Of a stretch of 64,000 bases of DNA, positions 7,312-14,711 are shown piece by piece. The notes below the pieces were generated by a model, which saw only the letters and a program-made list of their open reading frames with translations, did not search any database and was not told the origin of the DNA. Source of the stretch: an uncultured Prevotellaceae bacterium (GTDB taxonomy: Bacteria > Bacteroidota > Bacteroidia > Bacteroidales > Bacteroidaceae). The stretch covers positions 62,001 through 126,000 of the forward strand of contig ONLY01000002.1 in NCBI GenBank assembly GCA_900318775.1, read 5' to 3'. Both the position numbers and the translations under genes were made by a program. Numbering within the stretch: position 1 is the first letter of the stretch; each line of letters opens with the position of its first letter.

Positions 7312-9939
7312 ATGAGAAGATTGAAAATCACCATATTCACCTTTATCCTGCTGTTGTGTGCGTGTGTGGCCGTAGAGGCACAAGTGCAGACAAAGCCCTC
7401 TGTTGTGTATGGAAAGACACAGAAGTATGAGATTGGAGGCATCGAGGTTGAGGGTGTGAAGAACTACGAAGACTATATCCTTATTGGCTTATCAGGACTC
7501 ACCGTCGGCGAAACTGTTTCGCTGCCTGGCGAGGAAATCACCGAGGCAATCAAGCGTTACTGGAAGCACGGACTCTTCTCGTCGGTCAAAATTGAGGCCG
7601 ACAGCATCGTGGATGAGAAGGTGTATCTGAAGATTACACTGGCGATGCGCCCTCGTGTGTCTCAACTGAACATCAATGGTGTGAAGAAGTCGGAACATGA
7701 CGATTTGCAAGAGCGCATCGGATTGGTGAAGGGCAATCAGCTTACGCCTAATATGGTGGACAAGGCAAAACTCGTTATCAAGCGCTACTTCGATGAAAAG
7801 GGCTTTAAGAATGCCGTTGTGGATATCGTGCAGCGCGATGACCCGAACCAGGCCGGCCAGCTGATTGTGGATGTCAACATCGACAAGAAGGAGAAGGTGA
7901 AGGTGAACAAAATCTTCATCACTGGTAACACGCATATTGCCACAAAGAAGTTCCATGGCGGTTTCTTCTCAGGCGGTCTGCTGAAGAAGACCAACGAGAA
8001 GGGCTTCAAGAGTTTCTTCAAGACCAAGAAGTTTGTGGAGGAGAAATACGAGGAGGATAAAGACCGCGTGGTGGAGAAGTACAATGAGCTAGGCTATCGT
8101 GATGCCTACATAGATGCAGACAGCGTGGTGGACATCGGCAATAACCTCGTGAATGTTTATCTCCACATAGACGAGGGCAACAAGTACTATGTCCGCGACA
8201 TAAGGTGGGTGGGTAACACCATCTATAATACCAGCATTCTGGAAAATGTATTGGACATGAAGCGAGGCGATGTTTATAACAAGAAGCACATCCAGAAGAA
8301 GCTTCACGAGGACGACCTGGCTGTGAGCAACCTCTATTACAACGAGGGCTACGTGTTCAACCAGGTGCAGGAAGTGGAAGCGGATGTGGATGGCGATTCC
8401 ATCGATTTGGAGATCCGTATTTATGAAGGTACTCAGGCCGCCATCAATAAAATCAAAATTTACGGAAACACCCGCGTGTATGAGGAGGTGATTCGTCGAG
8501 AGCTTTTGCTCAAGCCAGGCGACTTGTTCAGCATGGATGCCTATAAGATGACGTATCAGGAGATTGCTCAGATGGGACACTTCGACCCTGAACAGATAGA
8601 CTTTAAGCCAGTGCCCGATCAGATTAATGGTACTGTTGACCTGAACCTCGGTCTTGTGCCAAAGGCAAGTGACCAGCTTGAGTTCTCGTTGGGTTGGGGT
8701 ATGACAGGCGTGATTGGTAAAGTGGGTTTGAAGTTCACGAACTTCTCCGTGCGCAATCTCTTCGGAAAGAACCGCGTTCATCGTGGCATTCTGCCCCAAG
8801 GTGATGCGCAGGAGCTGGAGTTGAGCGCTTCTACGAATGGTTCTTACTATCAGCAGTACAGTATCTCGTTCCTCGATCCATGGTTTGGACGGAAGCGCCC
8901 TAACCAGTTCTCTGTCAGCGCATTCTTCTCTCGTCAGACTGACATCAGCAGCAACTACTACAACAGCAGCTACTATAACAATTACTACTCAATGCTGTAT
9001 GGTTATGGTAACTACAACAGCAGTTACTATAACAACTACTCTAACTACTACGACCCCGACAAGTACATTGAACTGTTTGGCTTGAATATAGGCTTTGGTA
9101 AGCGTCTCACATGGCCTGACAACAACTTCCGTTTCCAGGCATCACTGGGCTACACACGCTACATGATGAAGGACTGGGAGTACTTCATTGTGCAGAACGG
9201 TAACTGCAACGACATCAATCTGACCTTGTCGCTTTCGCGTACATCTATTGATAACGGCATGTTCCCACGCCGTGGCTCACAGTTCTCCGCTTCAGTATCA
9301 GTTACGCCGCCTTATTCAAAGTTTGATGGCCTTGACTACAAAAACATGGCTACCAGCTACTATGATGCCGACTATCAGCGAGACATGAGCCGCAAGTACA
9401 GGTGGATTGAGTATCACAAGTGGAAGTTCAATTCCCGCATGTACACTCCGCTGGGTAGTGCCCGCAAGTGCTTTGTGCTGATGACCCGCTTCGACTTCGG
9501 CTTCTTGGGCAACTACAACAAGTATAAGAAGTCGCCGTTCTCTACTTTCTATGTGGGTGGTGATGGAATGTCGGGCTACTCTTCTAGCTACTACTCCGAG
9601 ACCATTGGTCTCCGTGGATATGACAACGGCGCATTGACTCAGGGCTACAATTATGGCTATGCCTATGACCGCATGACGGTTGAGCTTCGTTACCCACTCA
9701 TGCTCCAGGGTGCCACCAATATCTATGCGTTGGCCTTTATGGAAGGCGGTAATGCATGGACTGAGACCAAAAAGTTTAATCCCTTCGATATGAAACGCTC
9801 TGCAGGTATCGGTGTCCGACTCTTCCTCCCGATGGTAGGTCTGATGGGTATCGACTGGGCTTATGGCTTCGACAACATCAATGGCTCTAAGAGCTACAGT
9901 GGAAGTCAGTTCCACTTTGTGCTGGGTCAAGAGTTCTAA
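7312..9939 (+). CDS. bamA: Outer-membrane assembly factor BamA (Omp85)
   Basis: An 875-residue Omp85 protein. A signal peptide (MRRLKITIFT..., cut near VEA-Q) is followed by about five POTRA domains (residues 40-455) and a C-terminal barrel (about 460-875). The conserved loop-6 motif appears as GLRGYDNG near residue 766, and the protein ends in Phe (LGQEF), as barrel proteins usually do. It inserts outer-membrane barrels. An odd low-complexity tract of Tyr, Asn and Ser occupies about residues 544-582 in the barrel part, probably an extracellular loop. Neighbours are uppS upstream and OmpH/Skp-like chaperones downstream. Confidence 0.95.
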   Translation: MRRLKITIFTFILLLCACVAVEAQVQTKPSVVYGKTQKYEIGGIEVEGVKNYEDYILIGLSGLTVGETVSLPGEEITEAIKRYWKHGLFSSVKIEADSIVDEKVYLKITLAMRPRVSQLNINGVKKSEHDDLQERIGLVKGNQLTPNMVDKAKLVIKRYFDEKGFKNAVVDIVQRDDPNQAGQLIVDVNIDKKEKVKVNKIFITGNTHIATKKFHGGFFSGGLLKKTNEKGFKSFFKTKKFVEEKYEEDKDRVVEKYNELGYRDAYIDADSVVDIGNNLVNVYLHIDEGNKYYVRDIRWVGNTIYNTSILENVLDMKRGDVYNKKHIQKKLHEDDLAVSNLYYNEGYVFNQVQEVEADVDGDSIDLEIRIYEGTQAAINKIKIYGNTRVYEEVIRRELLLKPGDLFSMDAYKMTYQEIAQMGHFDPEQIDFKPVPDQINGTVDLNLGLVPKASDQLEFSLGWGMTGVIGKVGLKFTNFSVRNLFGKNRVHRGILPQGDAQELELSASTNGSYYQQYSISFLDPWFGRKRPNQFSVSAFFSRQTDISSNYYNSSYYNNYYSMLYGYGNYNSSYYNNYSNYYDPDKYIELFGLNIGFGKRLTWPDNNFRFQASLGYTRYMMKDWEYFIVQNGNCNDINLTLSLSRTSIDNGMFPRRGSQFSASVSVTPPYSKFDGLDYKNMATSYYDADYQRDMSRKYRWIEYHKWKFNSRMYTPLGSARKCFVLMTRFDFGFLGNYNKYKKSPFSTFYVGGDGMSGYSSSYYSETIGLRGYDNGALTQGYNYGYAYDRMTVELRYPLMLQGATNIYALAFMEGGNAWTETKKFNPFDMKRSAGIGVRLFLPMVGLMGIDWAYGFDNINGSKSYSGSQFHFVLGQEF

Positions 9940-10031
9940 GTTCATGAGTGTTTAGGGAAACCCCTTACAGAATAGGTAAAACCCCATTAAACCAAACAAT
10001 ACGGCAAGAATCCAAAAAAGCAAAAAGACGT

Positions 10032-10544
10032 ATGAAAAAGCTAATACTGACCATGACCGTGCTGCTGGCTTCTATCGCAGCCAATGCACAGAAGTTTGCC
10101 CTTGTTGACATGGAGTACATCCTTAAGAATGTGCCTGCCTACGAACGTGCCAACGAACAGCTCAACCAAGTGTCTAAGAAGTGGGAGGGCGAAGTGGAAG
10201 CCTTGCTCAACGAAGCCGAGACCCTTTATAAGAAATACCAGTCTGAATCCGTCTTTCTCTCTGATACACAGAAGACCAAGGCCGAGGAAGCTATTATGGC
10301 GAAGGAAAAAGAGGCCAGCGATCTGAAGAAAAAGTATTTCGGAAGCGAAGGGGAACTCTTCAAGAAGCGTCAGAGTCTTCTTGCTCCTATTCAGGACGAA
10401 ATCTATAACGCGGTCAAGGATATCTGTGACCAGAAAGGCTATCAGCTCGTTCTCGACCGCGCTTCAGGAGGCAGCATCATCTTCGCTTCGCCCAAGATTG
10501 ACATCAGCGAGGACGTACTCCAGAAACTGGGTTATACGCATTGA
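10032..10544 (+). CDS. OmpH/Skp-family periplasmic chaperone (first copy)
   Basis: A 170-residue secreted protein: signal peptide MKKLILTMTVLLASIAANA then QKFALVDMEYIL, the OmpH/Skp N-terminal strand, a long charged coiled coil (about 45-125), and a C-terminal strand with FASPKIDISEDV. Skp-like trimers hold unfolded outer-membrane proteins in the periplasm and hand them to BamA, which is encoded just upstream. The ATG at 10032 is chosen because it starts the signal peptide; 28 upstream in-frame codons are not protein-like. The first of three family members in a row. Confidence 0.9.
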   Translation: MKKLILTMTVLLASIAANAQKFALVDMEYILKNVPAYERANEQLNQVSKKWEGEVEALLNEAETLYKKYQSESVFLSDTQKTKAEEAIMAKEKEASDLKKKYFGSEGELFKKRQSLLAPIQDEIYNAVKDICDQKGYQLVLDRASGGSIIFASPKIDISEDVLQKLGYTH

Positions 10545-10676
10545 CCCGTATCCCGCTCTATGCACAAGGCGATTCTTCTCCTTTAGGTGTTTAGAAGGCG
10601 GCGATACCTCACAATCTCTATTAACCCTATAACTCCGAAAAGAACTAAAAACAAAAACTCAAATAACTCAACAACA

Positions 10677-11168
10677 ATGAAAAAGACTATTTTAGCCATG
10701 CTCTTGGCTCTGCCAATGACCATGTTCGCACAAAAGATTGGACACGTGAACTTTGAGACTGTAATTCAGGGCATGAGTGAGTATACTGCTGCTCAGACCG
10801 AGTTCCAGAACTTGCAGAAGCAACTCTCTGAGGAGATGCAGCGTAAGCAGACCGAGTTCCAGACAAAGAGCGAAGCCTACGATAAGGAAAAGGCAACCCT
10901 TTCTGAGACTCTTCGTGCTTATCGCGAGCAGGAGCTCCAGAAGGCTTATGAAGAGTTGTCACAGTTCGCACAGACTTGTGAGCAGGAACTTCAAAAGGTG
11001 CAGCAGACCAAGATGGGTGAGCTGCAGGAAAAGGTGCTAAAGGCTGTTCAGGAAGTGGGTGCAGCAGGTGGCTTTGCCTATATCCTTCCCGCTAACGGTG
11101 TGGCCTATGTGGGCACAAGTGCCATTGACATTACCGATCAGGTGAAAGCTAAGGTTGGCGCGAAATAA
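10677..11168 (+). CDS. OmpH/Skp-family periplasmic chaperone (second copy)
   Basis: A 163-residue paralogue of the preceding gene: signal peptide MKKTILAMLLALPMTMFA, mature start QKIGHVNFETVIQGM, then a Gln/Glu-rich coiled coil (about 45-120) and a C-terminal segment with PANGVAYVGTSAIDIT. The ATG at 10677 begins the signal peptide; upstream in-frame codons from 10587 are unlikely to be used. It lies 132 nt after the first copy. It probably works with BamA as a periplasmic holdase; whether the copies differ in clients cannot be seen. Confidence 0.9.
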   Translation: MKKTILAMLLALPMTMFAQKIGHVNFETVIQGMSEYTAAQTEFQNLQKQLSEEMQRKQTEFQTKSEAYDKEKATLSETLRAYREQELQKAYEELSQFAQTCEQELQKVQQTKMGELQEKVLKAVQEVGAAGGFAYILPANGVAYVGTSAIDITDQVKAKVGAK

Positions 11169-11412
11169 AGACTAAGGTGGCTCTTCTTCGGGTTTCCCCT
11201 TGGAGAAGGAAGGGCGGGATGAAATGTGGCAGGTAAAATGGGGGTGAAAAGCGTGGTGCTATAGCCACAAACTCTTAACATCTTGCCTATAAATCATGCT
11301 CTCCTTGGTATTGCCCTTTAAAACTTTTGCGAGCTGTGGAAAGAGCAGTACTCGTTCTGCACGCTCCCTTAGTATCGTCCTTTATAACTCCTCTCAACTT
11401 TAAAGAAGATTG

Positions 11413-11976
11413 ATGAAGAAAACACTTACATTGATAGCACTGTCTGCTTGTACTGCCTTCTTGTCAGCGCAAGAGACAGTGCTTCCTGTTTCTGCTCCGG
11501 CACCTCAGCAGGTCATCATCCAGCCCCAGCACTTCGGCTATCTGTCTTGCAACGATGTGCTGAGTGCCATGCCAGAGTATGCTCAGGCCTTGAAAAGCAT
11601 TGATGACCTCAAGAAGACCTACCAGCAAGAGATGGATCGTGCCGAGCAGGAGTTCTCCAAGAAATTTGCTGAGTACATTGACGGACAGAAGTCTTTCCCG
11701 GAGAACATTATGCTCAAGCGCCAGAAAGAGCTTCAGCAGCTTATGGAGCAGAGCATGCAGTTCAAGAAAGAAGCTCAGGAGCTGCTCGCCAAGGCTGAAG
11801 CCGAACTGATGTCTCCTGTCCGTTCGCGTCTGAACAATGCCATTACCGCTGTGGGCAAGCGTCACAACTATGCCTATGTGCTTAACACCGATGCCAACGC
11901 TTATCCCTACATTAGTGGTGAAGGTGAAGCTGAGGACTGCACCGACGCTGTGCTTGTAGAGCTCGGAATCAAGTAA
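11413..11976 (+). CDS. OmpH/Skp-family periplasmic chaperone (third, diverged copy)
   Basis: A 187-residue protein with a signal peptide (MKKTLTLIALSACTAFLSA), a Pro/Gln-rich spacer not seen in the other two copies (about 20-40), the OmpH strand FGYLSCNDVLSAMPEY, a coiled coil (about 60-130), and an acidic C-terminal tail. The ATG at 11413 is preferred to the overlapping TTG at 11410. It is separated from the second copy by 244 nt, so it may have its own promoter. A cysteine (LSCND) in the core strand is unusual. The next gene is murI. Confidence 0.8.
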   Translation: MKKTLTLIALSACTAFLSAQETVLPVSAPAPQQVIIQPQHFGYLSCNDVLSAMPEYAQALKSIDDLKKTYQQEMDRAEQEFSKKFAEYIDGQKSFPENIMLKRQKELQQLMEQSMQFKKEAQELLAKAEAELMSPVRSRLNNAITAVGKRHNYAYVLNTDANAYPYISGEGEAEDCTDAVLVELGIK

Positions 11977-12070
11977 TAACTATCATTGTTTGTGGCAGCG
12001 GAAGCAGAGACAAACATGCCTGTCCTCTGCCGAGTCGCGCCTTCACCTTAGGGAAAGCTAATTATTATCA

Positions 12071-12916
12071 TTGGGAACCATCGGAATCTTTGACTCTGGT
12101 TATGGAGGCTTAACCATACTTGACGGCATACGCAAGCGCATGCCTGAGTATGATTACATATACCTCGGTGACAATGCGCGTGCCCCCTACGGCACACGCT
12201 CCTTCGACGTGGTGTACGAGTTCACCCTTCAGGCAGTCCAGAAGCTCTTCTCTCTGGGATGCCCTTTGGTCATTCTTGGGTGCAACACCGCCTCCGCCAA
12301 GGCCCTCCGTTCCATTCAGCAGAACTATTTGCCTCGTTATGCCCCCGATCGTCGAGTGCTCGGTGTCATACGTCCTACGGCAGAAGTTGTGGGAGAGCTT
12401 TCCCATACCCGCCACATCGGGGTATTGGCCACCGAAGGCACCATCAAGTCTCAGTCATACACCCTTGAGATAGAGAAACTCCATCCTGGTGCCACTGTTG
12501 TAGGTCAAGCGTGTCCCATGTGGGTGCCTCTCGTAGAAAACAATGAGTTCGATAAGCCTGGTGCCGATTACTTCGTCAAGGATTCCCTCCAAAAGCTTCT
12601 TGCCCAAGACCCTCTCATTGACACCATCATCCTTGGCTGCACCCACTATCCCCTTCTGCTTGACAAAATCAACCAGCAGTTGGCCCAACTCTCTGCTGCG
12701 AACTCTCAACTCTCAAGCATAAAAGTCATTCCTCAAGGTCAGTACATTGCTGCCAGCCTTGAAGACTATCTTCACCGCCATCCCGAAATGGCGGAGCGTC
12801 TCACCCGTGGTGGCACCTGTCAGTATTTCACCACCGAGTCTTCCTCCAAATTCCGCGAAAGCGCCAGCCTCTTCCTTCACGATGATGTTGTGGCACAGCG
12901 TATCACGCTGATTTAG
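12071..12916 (+). CDS. murI: Glutamate racemase
   Basis: A 281-residue racemase that converts L- to D-glutamate for peptidoglycan. Both catalytic cysteines are visible: GCNTASA near residue 71 and GCTHYP near residue 188; the N-terminal GIFDSGYGGL is the family hallmark. The start must be TTG at 12071: an in-frame TAA at 12059-12061 lies just upstream and there is no ATG before the GIFDSG motif. Around residues 206-215 a 7-nt-period repeat (AACTCTC three times) is part of the coding sequence (QLSAANSQLSS), so this surface segment looks like a later insertion. Cytoplasmic. Confidence 0.93.
   Translation: MGTIGIFDSGYGGLTILDGIRKRMPEYDYIYLGDNARAPYGTRSFDVVYEFTLQAVQKLFSLGCPLVILGCNTASAKALRSIQQNYLPRYAPDRRVLGVIRPTAEVVGELSHTRHIGVLATEGTIKSQSYTLEIEKLHPGATVVGQACPMWVPLVENNEFDKPGADYFVKDSLQKLLAQDPLIDTIILGCTHYPLLLDKINQQLAQLSAANSQLSSIKVIPQGQYIAASLEDYLHRHPEMAERLTRGGTCQYFTTESSSKFRESASLFLHDDVVAQRITLI
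12687..12714 (+). repeat. Heptamer tandem repeat inside murI
   Basis: AACTCTC, TGCTGCG, AACTCTC, AACTCTC in phase with a 7-nt period within the murI coding region. Confidence 0.6.
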
Positions 12917-12928
12917 TGCCTCTCCTAA

Positions 12929-12945
12929 CCTTCCAAAGGGAAGGA
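12929..12945 (+). terminator. Small hairpin after murI
   Basis: CCTTCC and GGGAAGG form a short stem with an AAA loop just after the murI stop. No T run follows, so termination is uncertain. Confidence 0.3.
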
Positions 12946-13105
12946 GATGCAGGTGGAAGAGGCGATCCTCCTCACTATCTTCCCTTTGTCCTGCTTTTTT
13001 TTATTTCGCTTTAAACCTTTCCTTATGCCCCTCTGTCATATTAAGTGTAAGGCAATTCTCTTACTAACCAATTCATTAACAAACCCATTAACAAACACAA
13101 GCGTT

Positions 13106-13513
13106 ATGAAGAAATTCGTATTGATGATGATGGCAGTGGCATTCTCACTCGCATCATTCGCACAGCAAGGCGGTCAGCGCCGTGAGTTCAATCCAGAGTC
13201 AATGGCAACACGTCGTGCCGACCAGGTGAAGGAAGCAGCAAAGCTCAACGACGAGCAGTACAAGAAGGTGTATGACCTCTTCCTGAAGCAGGCGCAAGAG
13301 ACACAGGCCAAGATGAAGGAAGCCCAGGAGAAGGGTGAGCGTCCACAGTTCAACCGTGAGGACATGCAGAAGCAGCAGGAAGCTACCGCTGCTGCGCTGA
13401 AAGAGATTCTCACTCCCGAGCAGTACGCTGCTTATGAGAAGGCTCAGCAGGAGCGTCGCCAGCGCTTCGGACAGGGTGGTCCTGGTGGTGGCAGAGGTCC
13501 ACGCAACAACTAA
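13106..13513 (+). CDS. DUF4890 secreted protein
   Basis: A 135-residue exported protein. The ATG at 13106 opens a signal peptide (MKKFVLMMMAVAFSLASFA, cut before QQGGQ). The mature part is helical, very rich in Gln, Glu and Lys, with two helix-hairpin-like blocks (LNDEQYKKVYDLF and LTPEQYAAYEKAQ) that resemble the repeated motif of Spy/CpxP-like periplasmic proteins, and it ends in a Gly/Arg-rich tail. Function unknown; a periplasmic chaperone or stress protein is possible by analogy only. Its own terminator follows at 13560. Confidence 0.8.
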   Translation: MKKFVLMMMAVAFSLASFAQQGGQRREFNPESMATRRADQVKEAAKLNDEQYKKVYDLFLKQAQETQAKMKEAQEKGERPQFNREDMQKQQEATAAALKEILTPEQYAAYEKAQQERRQRFGQGGPGGGRGPRNN

Positions 13514-13559
13514 GCACAACACGCTGCGCCCTTTGGATGCAGCACCATAACACGACACG

Positions 13560-13600
13560 AAAGCCCATCGCAACGCCATTGCGATGGGCTTTCTTTTTTT
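13560..13600 (+). terminator. Rho-independent terminator after the DUF4890 gene
   Basis: A 14-bp stem (AAAGCCCATCGCAA paired with TTGCGATGGGCTTT) is followed by a run of T. Confidence 0.9.
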
Positions 13601-13636
13601 CTCCTTTCCGCTTTTCTCCCCCTCCTCTTTTGTCTC

Positions 13637-13751
13637 TTGTAACACTTTTTGGCGCAAGGCGTGTTACAAATGTTACACACGGTGTGTTACACTTGTAACA
13701 TAGCGTATGTAATAAATGTTACACAGGGTGTGTTGCAAAAGCTACATAAGG
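13637..13751. repeat. 23-nt tandem array of degenerate palindromes (site 1)
   Basis: Four units of exactly 23 nt (13660-13682, 13683-13705, 13706-13728, 13729-13751) and a partial fifth (13637-13659). Each carries an imperfect palindrome of the form TGTTACAnnTGTAACA, e.g. TGTTACACTTGTAACA in the second unit. A second array with the same period and core is at 61416-61553. No function is known; the spacing equals about two DNA turns. Confidence 0.8.
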
Positions 13752-14033
13752 TTCGCGGAGATTGTAATGCCGGGTAGGCTGTCAGTGTGGTGAAGTCGTG
13801 TGGGAAATGCAAGCACAGGCGCCTTTGTCTGTGTGATCGTTTCGCCTGGGTTTATACTGCTTCAGAATGAGAACTTTCTGTATCATCTTTGGCCGATAAA
13901 TTTTGATACATCGCCAAAAACTGAAAGGTTTATATTTTAGATTTTGTAACATTTTAGGTGTATCAGTTACAAAATATGCAAAAAAAAATCGCAAAATCAG
14001 CAAAATATGCGGGTGGGGGACTTGAGGGTATTG
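13752..14033. other. Intergenic stretch without a recognised gene
   Basis: No convincing protein gene. One perfect 9-bp inverted repeat (TTTTGTAAC at 13942-13950, GTTACAAAA at 13966-13974) shares the GTAAC/GTTAC core of the 23-nt array upstream. The only long ORF (minus, 13782-14003) has no family features and is rejected. Confidence 0.5.
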
Positions 14034-14062
14034 TTTGTATGGAAAGTTCTTTGCTATATTTG
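14034..14062 (+). promoter_or_regulatory. Promoter of the structured RNA candidate
   Basis: TTTG (14034-14037) and TATATTTG (14055-14062) match the -33 and -7 boxes with 17 nt between them. The predicted start falls at about 14067, the first base of a perfect hairpin. Confidence 0.6.
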
Positions 14063-14066
14063 CAAT

Positions 14067-14337
14067 GTCGCAGGGAAAACTCCTTGTGACACATTAGGGA
14101 AAACCCGGACCTTGTACAAAAGATTAAAGGACTTCGGCACTCAAGCCTCCCCGTGAGGGAATGAGCCGGAACAGAGAAATGGTAGAGCTAATAGCTTGAA
14201 AAACGACTATATTTTGCCGTGTATATGTAAATGTGATTTGATGAGGAGAGTTTGAATTCTTTCTCTGCTCATTTAGTAGACTGCGGCGGCAGGCACAAAA
14301 AGAAGCCCATCGCACAACGGTGCGTGGGCTTCTTTTT
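14067..14337 (+). ncRNA. Unidentified structured RNA candidate
   Basis: A promoter with both boxes lies directly upstream and a strong terminator closes the region, with no protein gene between. Visible hairpins: 14067-14076 with 14081-14090 (10 bp with two G-U pairs, loop AAAC); GGG-AAAA-CCC near 14097-14106; a compound stem between about 14130 and 14180 containing CTCC-CCGT-GAGG; AGCTAATAGCT; and ATGAG.AGAG with CTCT.CTCAT around 14239-14272. It shows none of the hallmarks of tmRNA, RNase P RNA, SRP RNA or 6S RNA that I know. It is followed by the minus-strand tRNA-Pro, so it is unlikely to be a long leader of pckA. RNA gene by inference. Confidence 0.5.
14297..14337. terminator. Bidirectional terminator between the RNA candidate and tRNA-Pro
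   Basis: A stem of about 17 bp (AAAAAGAAGCCCA..CGCA with TGCG..GGGCTTCTTTTT) with T runs on both strands, so it can end both the plus-strand RNA and the minus-strand tRNA. Its core AAGCCCATCGCA recurs in the terminator at 13560. Confidence 0.85.
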
Positions 14338-14412
14338 GGTCGGGATGAGGCGACTCGAACGCCCGACCCCTACGTCCCGAACGTAGTGCGCTACCAACTG
14401 CGCTACATCCCG
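14337..14412 (-). tRNA. tRNA-Pro (anticodon CGG)
   Basis: On the minus strand the acceptor arm CGGGATG pairs with CATCCCG. The anticodon arm is CTACG-TTCGGGA-CGTAG with anticodon CGG, and the T loop is TTCGAGT. The first base is C, as typical for tRNA-Pro. CCA appears encoded, overlapping the T run of the adjacent terminator. It reads proline codon CCG. Confidence 0.95.
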
Positions 14413-14445
14413 ATGCGCAATCCCTCTGCTGGAGGTTTGCAGCTG

Positions 14446-14477
14446 CAAAGGTACGGATTATAATTGATAATTGCAAA
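14446..14477 (-). promoter_or_regulatory. Promoter of tRNA-Pro
   Basis: Minus strand: TTTG (14477-14474), 20 nt, then TACCTTTG (14453-14446), about 33 nt before the tRNA 5' end. Confidence 0.7.
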
Positions 14478-14568
14478 CCAAATGTTGCAACTCTTTGCGG
14501 AAAGACCTTCTTTTGTTGGCTTTTTGTGCCGGAAGGGTGAAAAAAACATAAAATCAGTTGCGGCAGCC

Positions 14569-14599
14569 TTTGTGTACAAAGGAGAAATGCGTATCTTTG
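14569..14599 (+). promoter_or_regulatory. Promoter of pckA, consensus spacing
   Basis: TTTG (14569-14572), exactly 19 nt, then TATCTTTG (14592-14599): a full match to the Bacteroidetes housekeeping consensus. It gives a leader of about 107 nt before the ATG at 14712. Confidence 0.8.
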
Positions 14600-14711
14600 T
14601 GGCTGATTTGGCGGACTTCAATGTAGGTTTCGGTTTTTTGTGGAGTGTCCGCCAGATGCAAGCGGGTAGAAAGATTTATTATTCACATATTTTTTATAAA
14701 ACAAAAGTACT

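Noticed and set aside
13637-13751. CRISPR array
   Set aside because: Unit of 23 nt has no conserved repeat alternating with unique spacers, the palindromes drift gradually, and no cas genes occur.
13782-14003. 73-codon minus-strand ORF in the 1.2 kb gap
   Set aside because: No start context, no promoter box on that strand near its start, and Lys/Phe-rich AT-driven composition.
14067-14337. tmRNA, RNase P, SRP or 6S RNA
   Set aside because: No tRNA-like ends, no P4-type conserved core, no SRP tetraloop motif, and the 5' and 3' ends do not pair as in 6S RNA.
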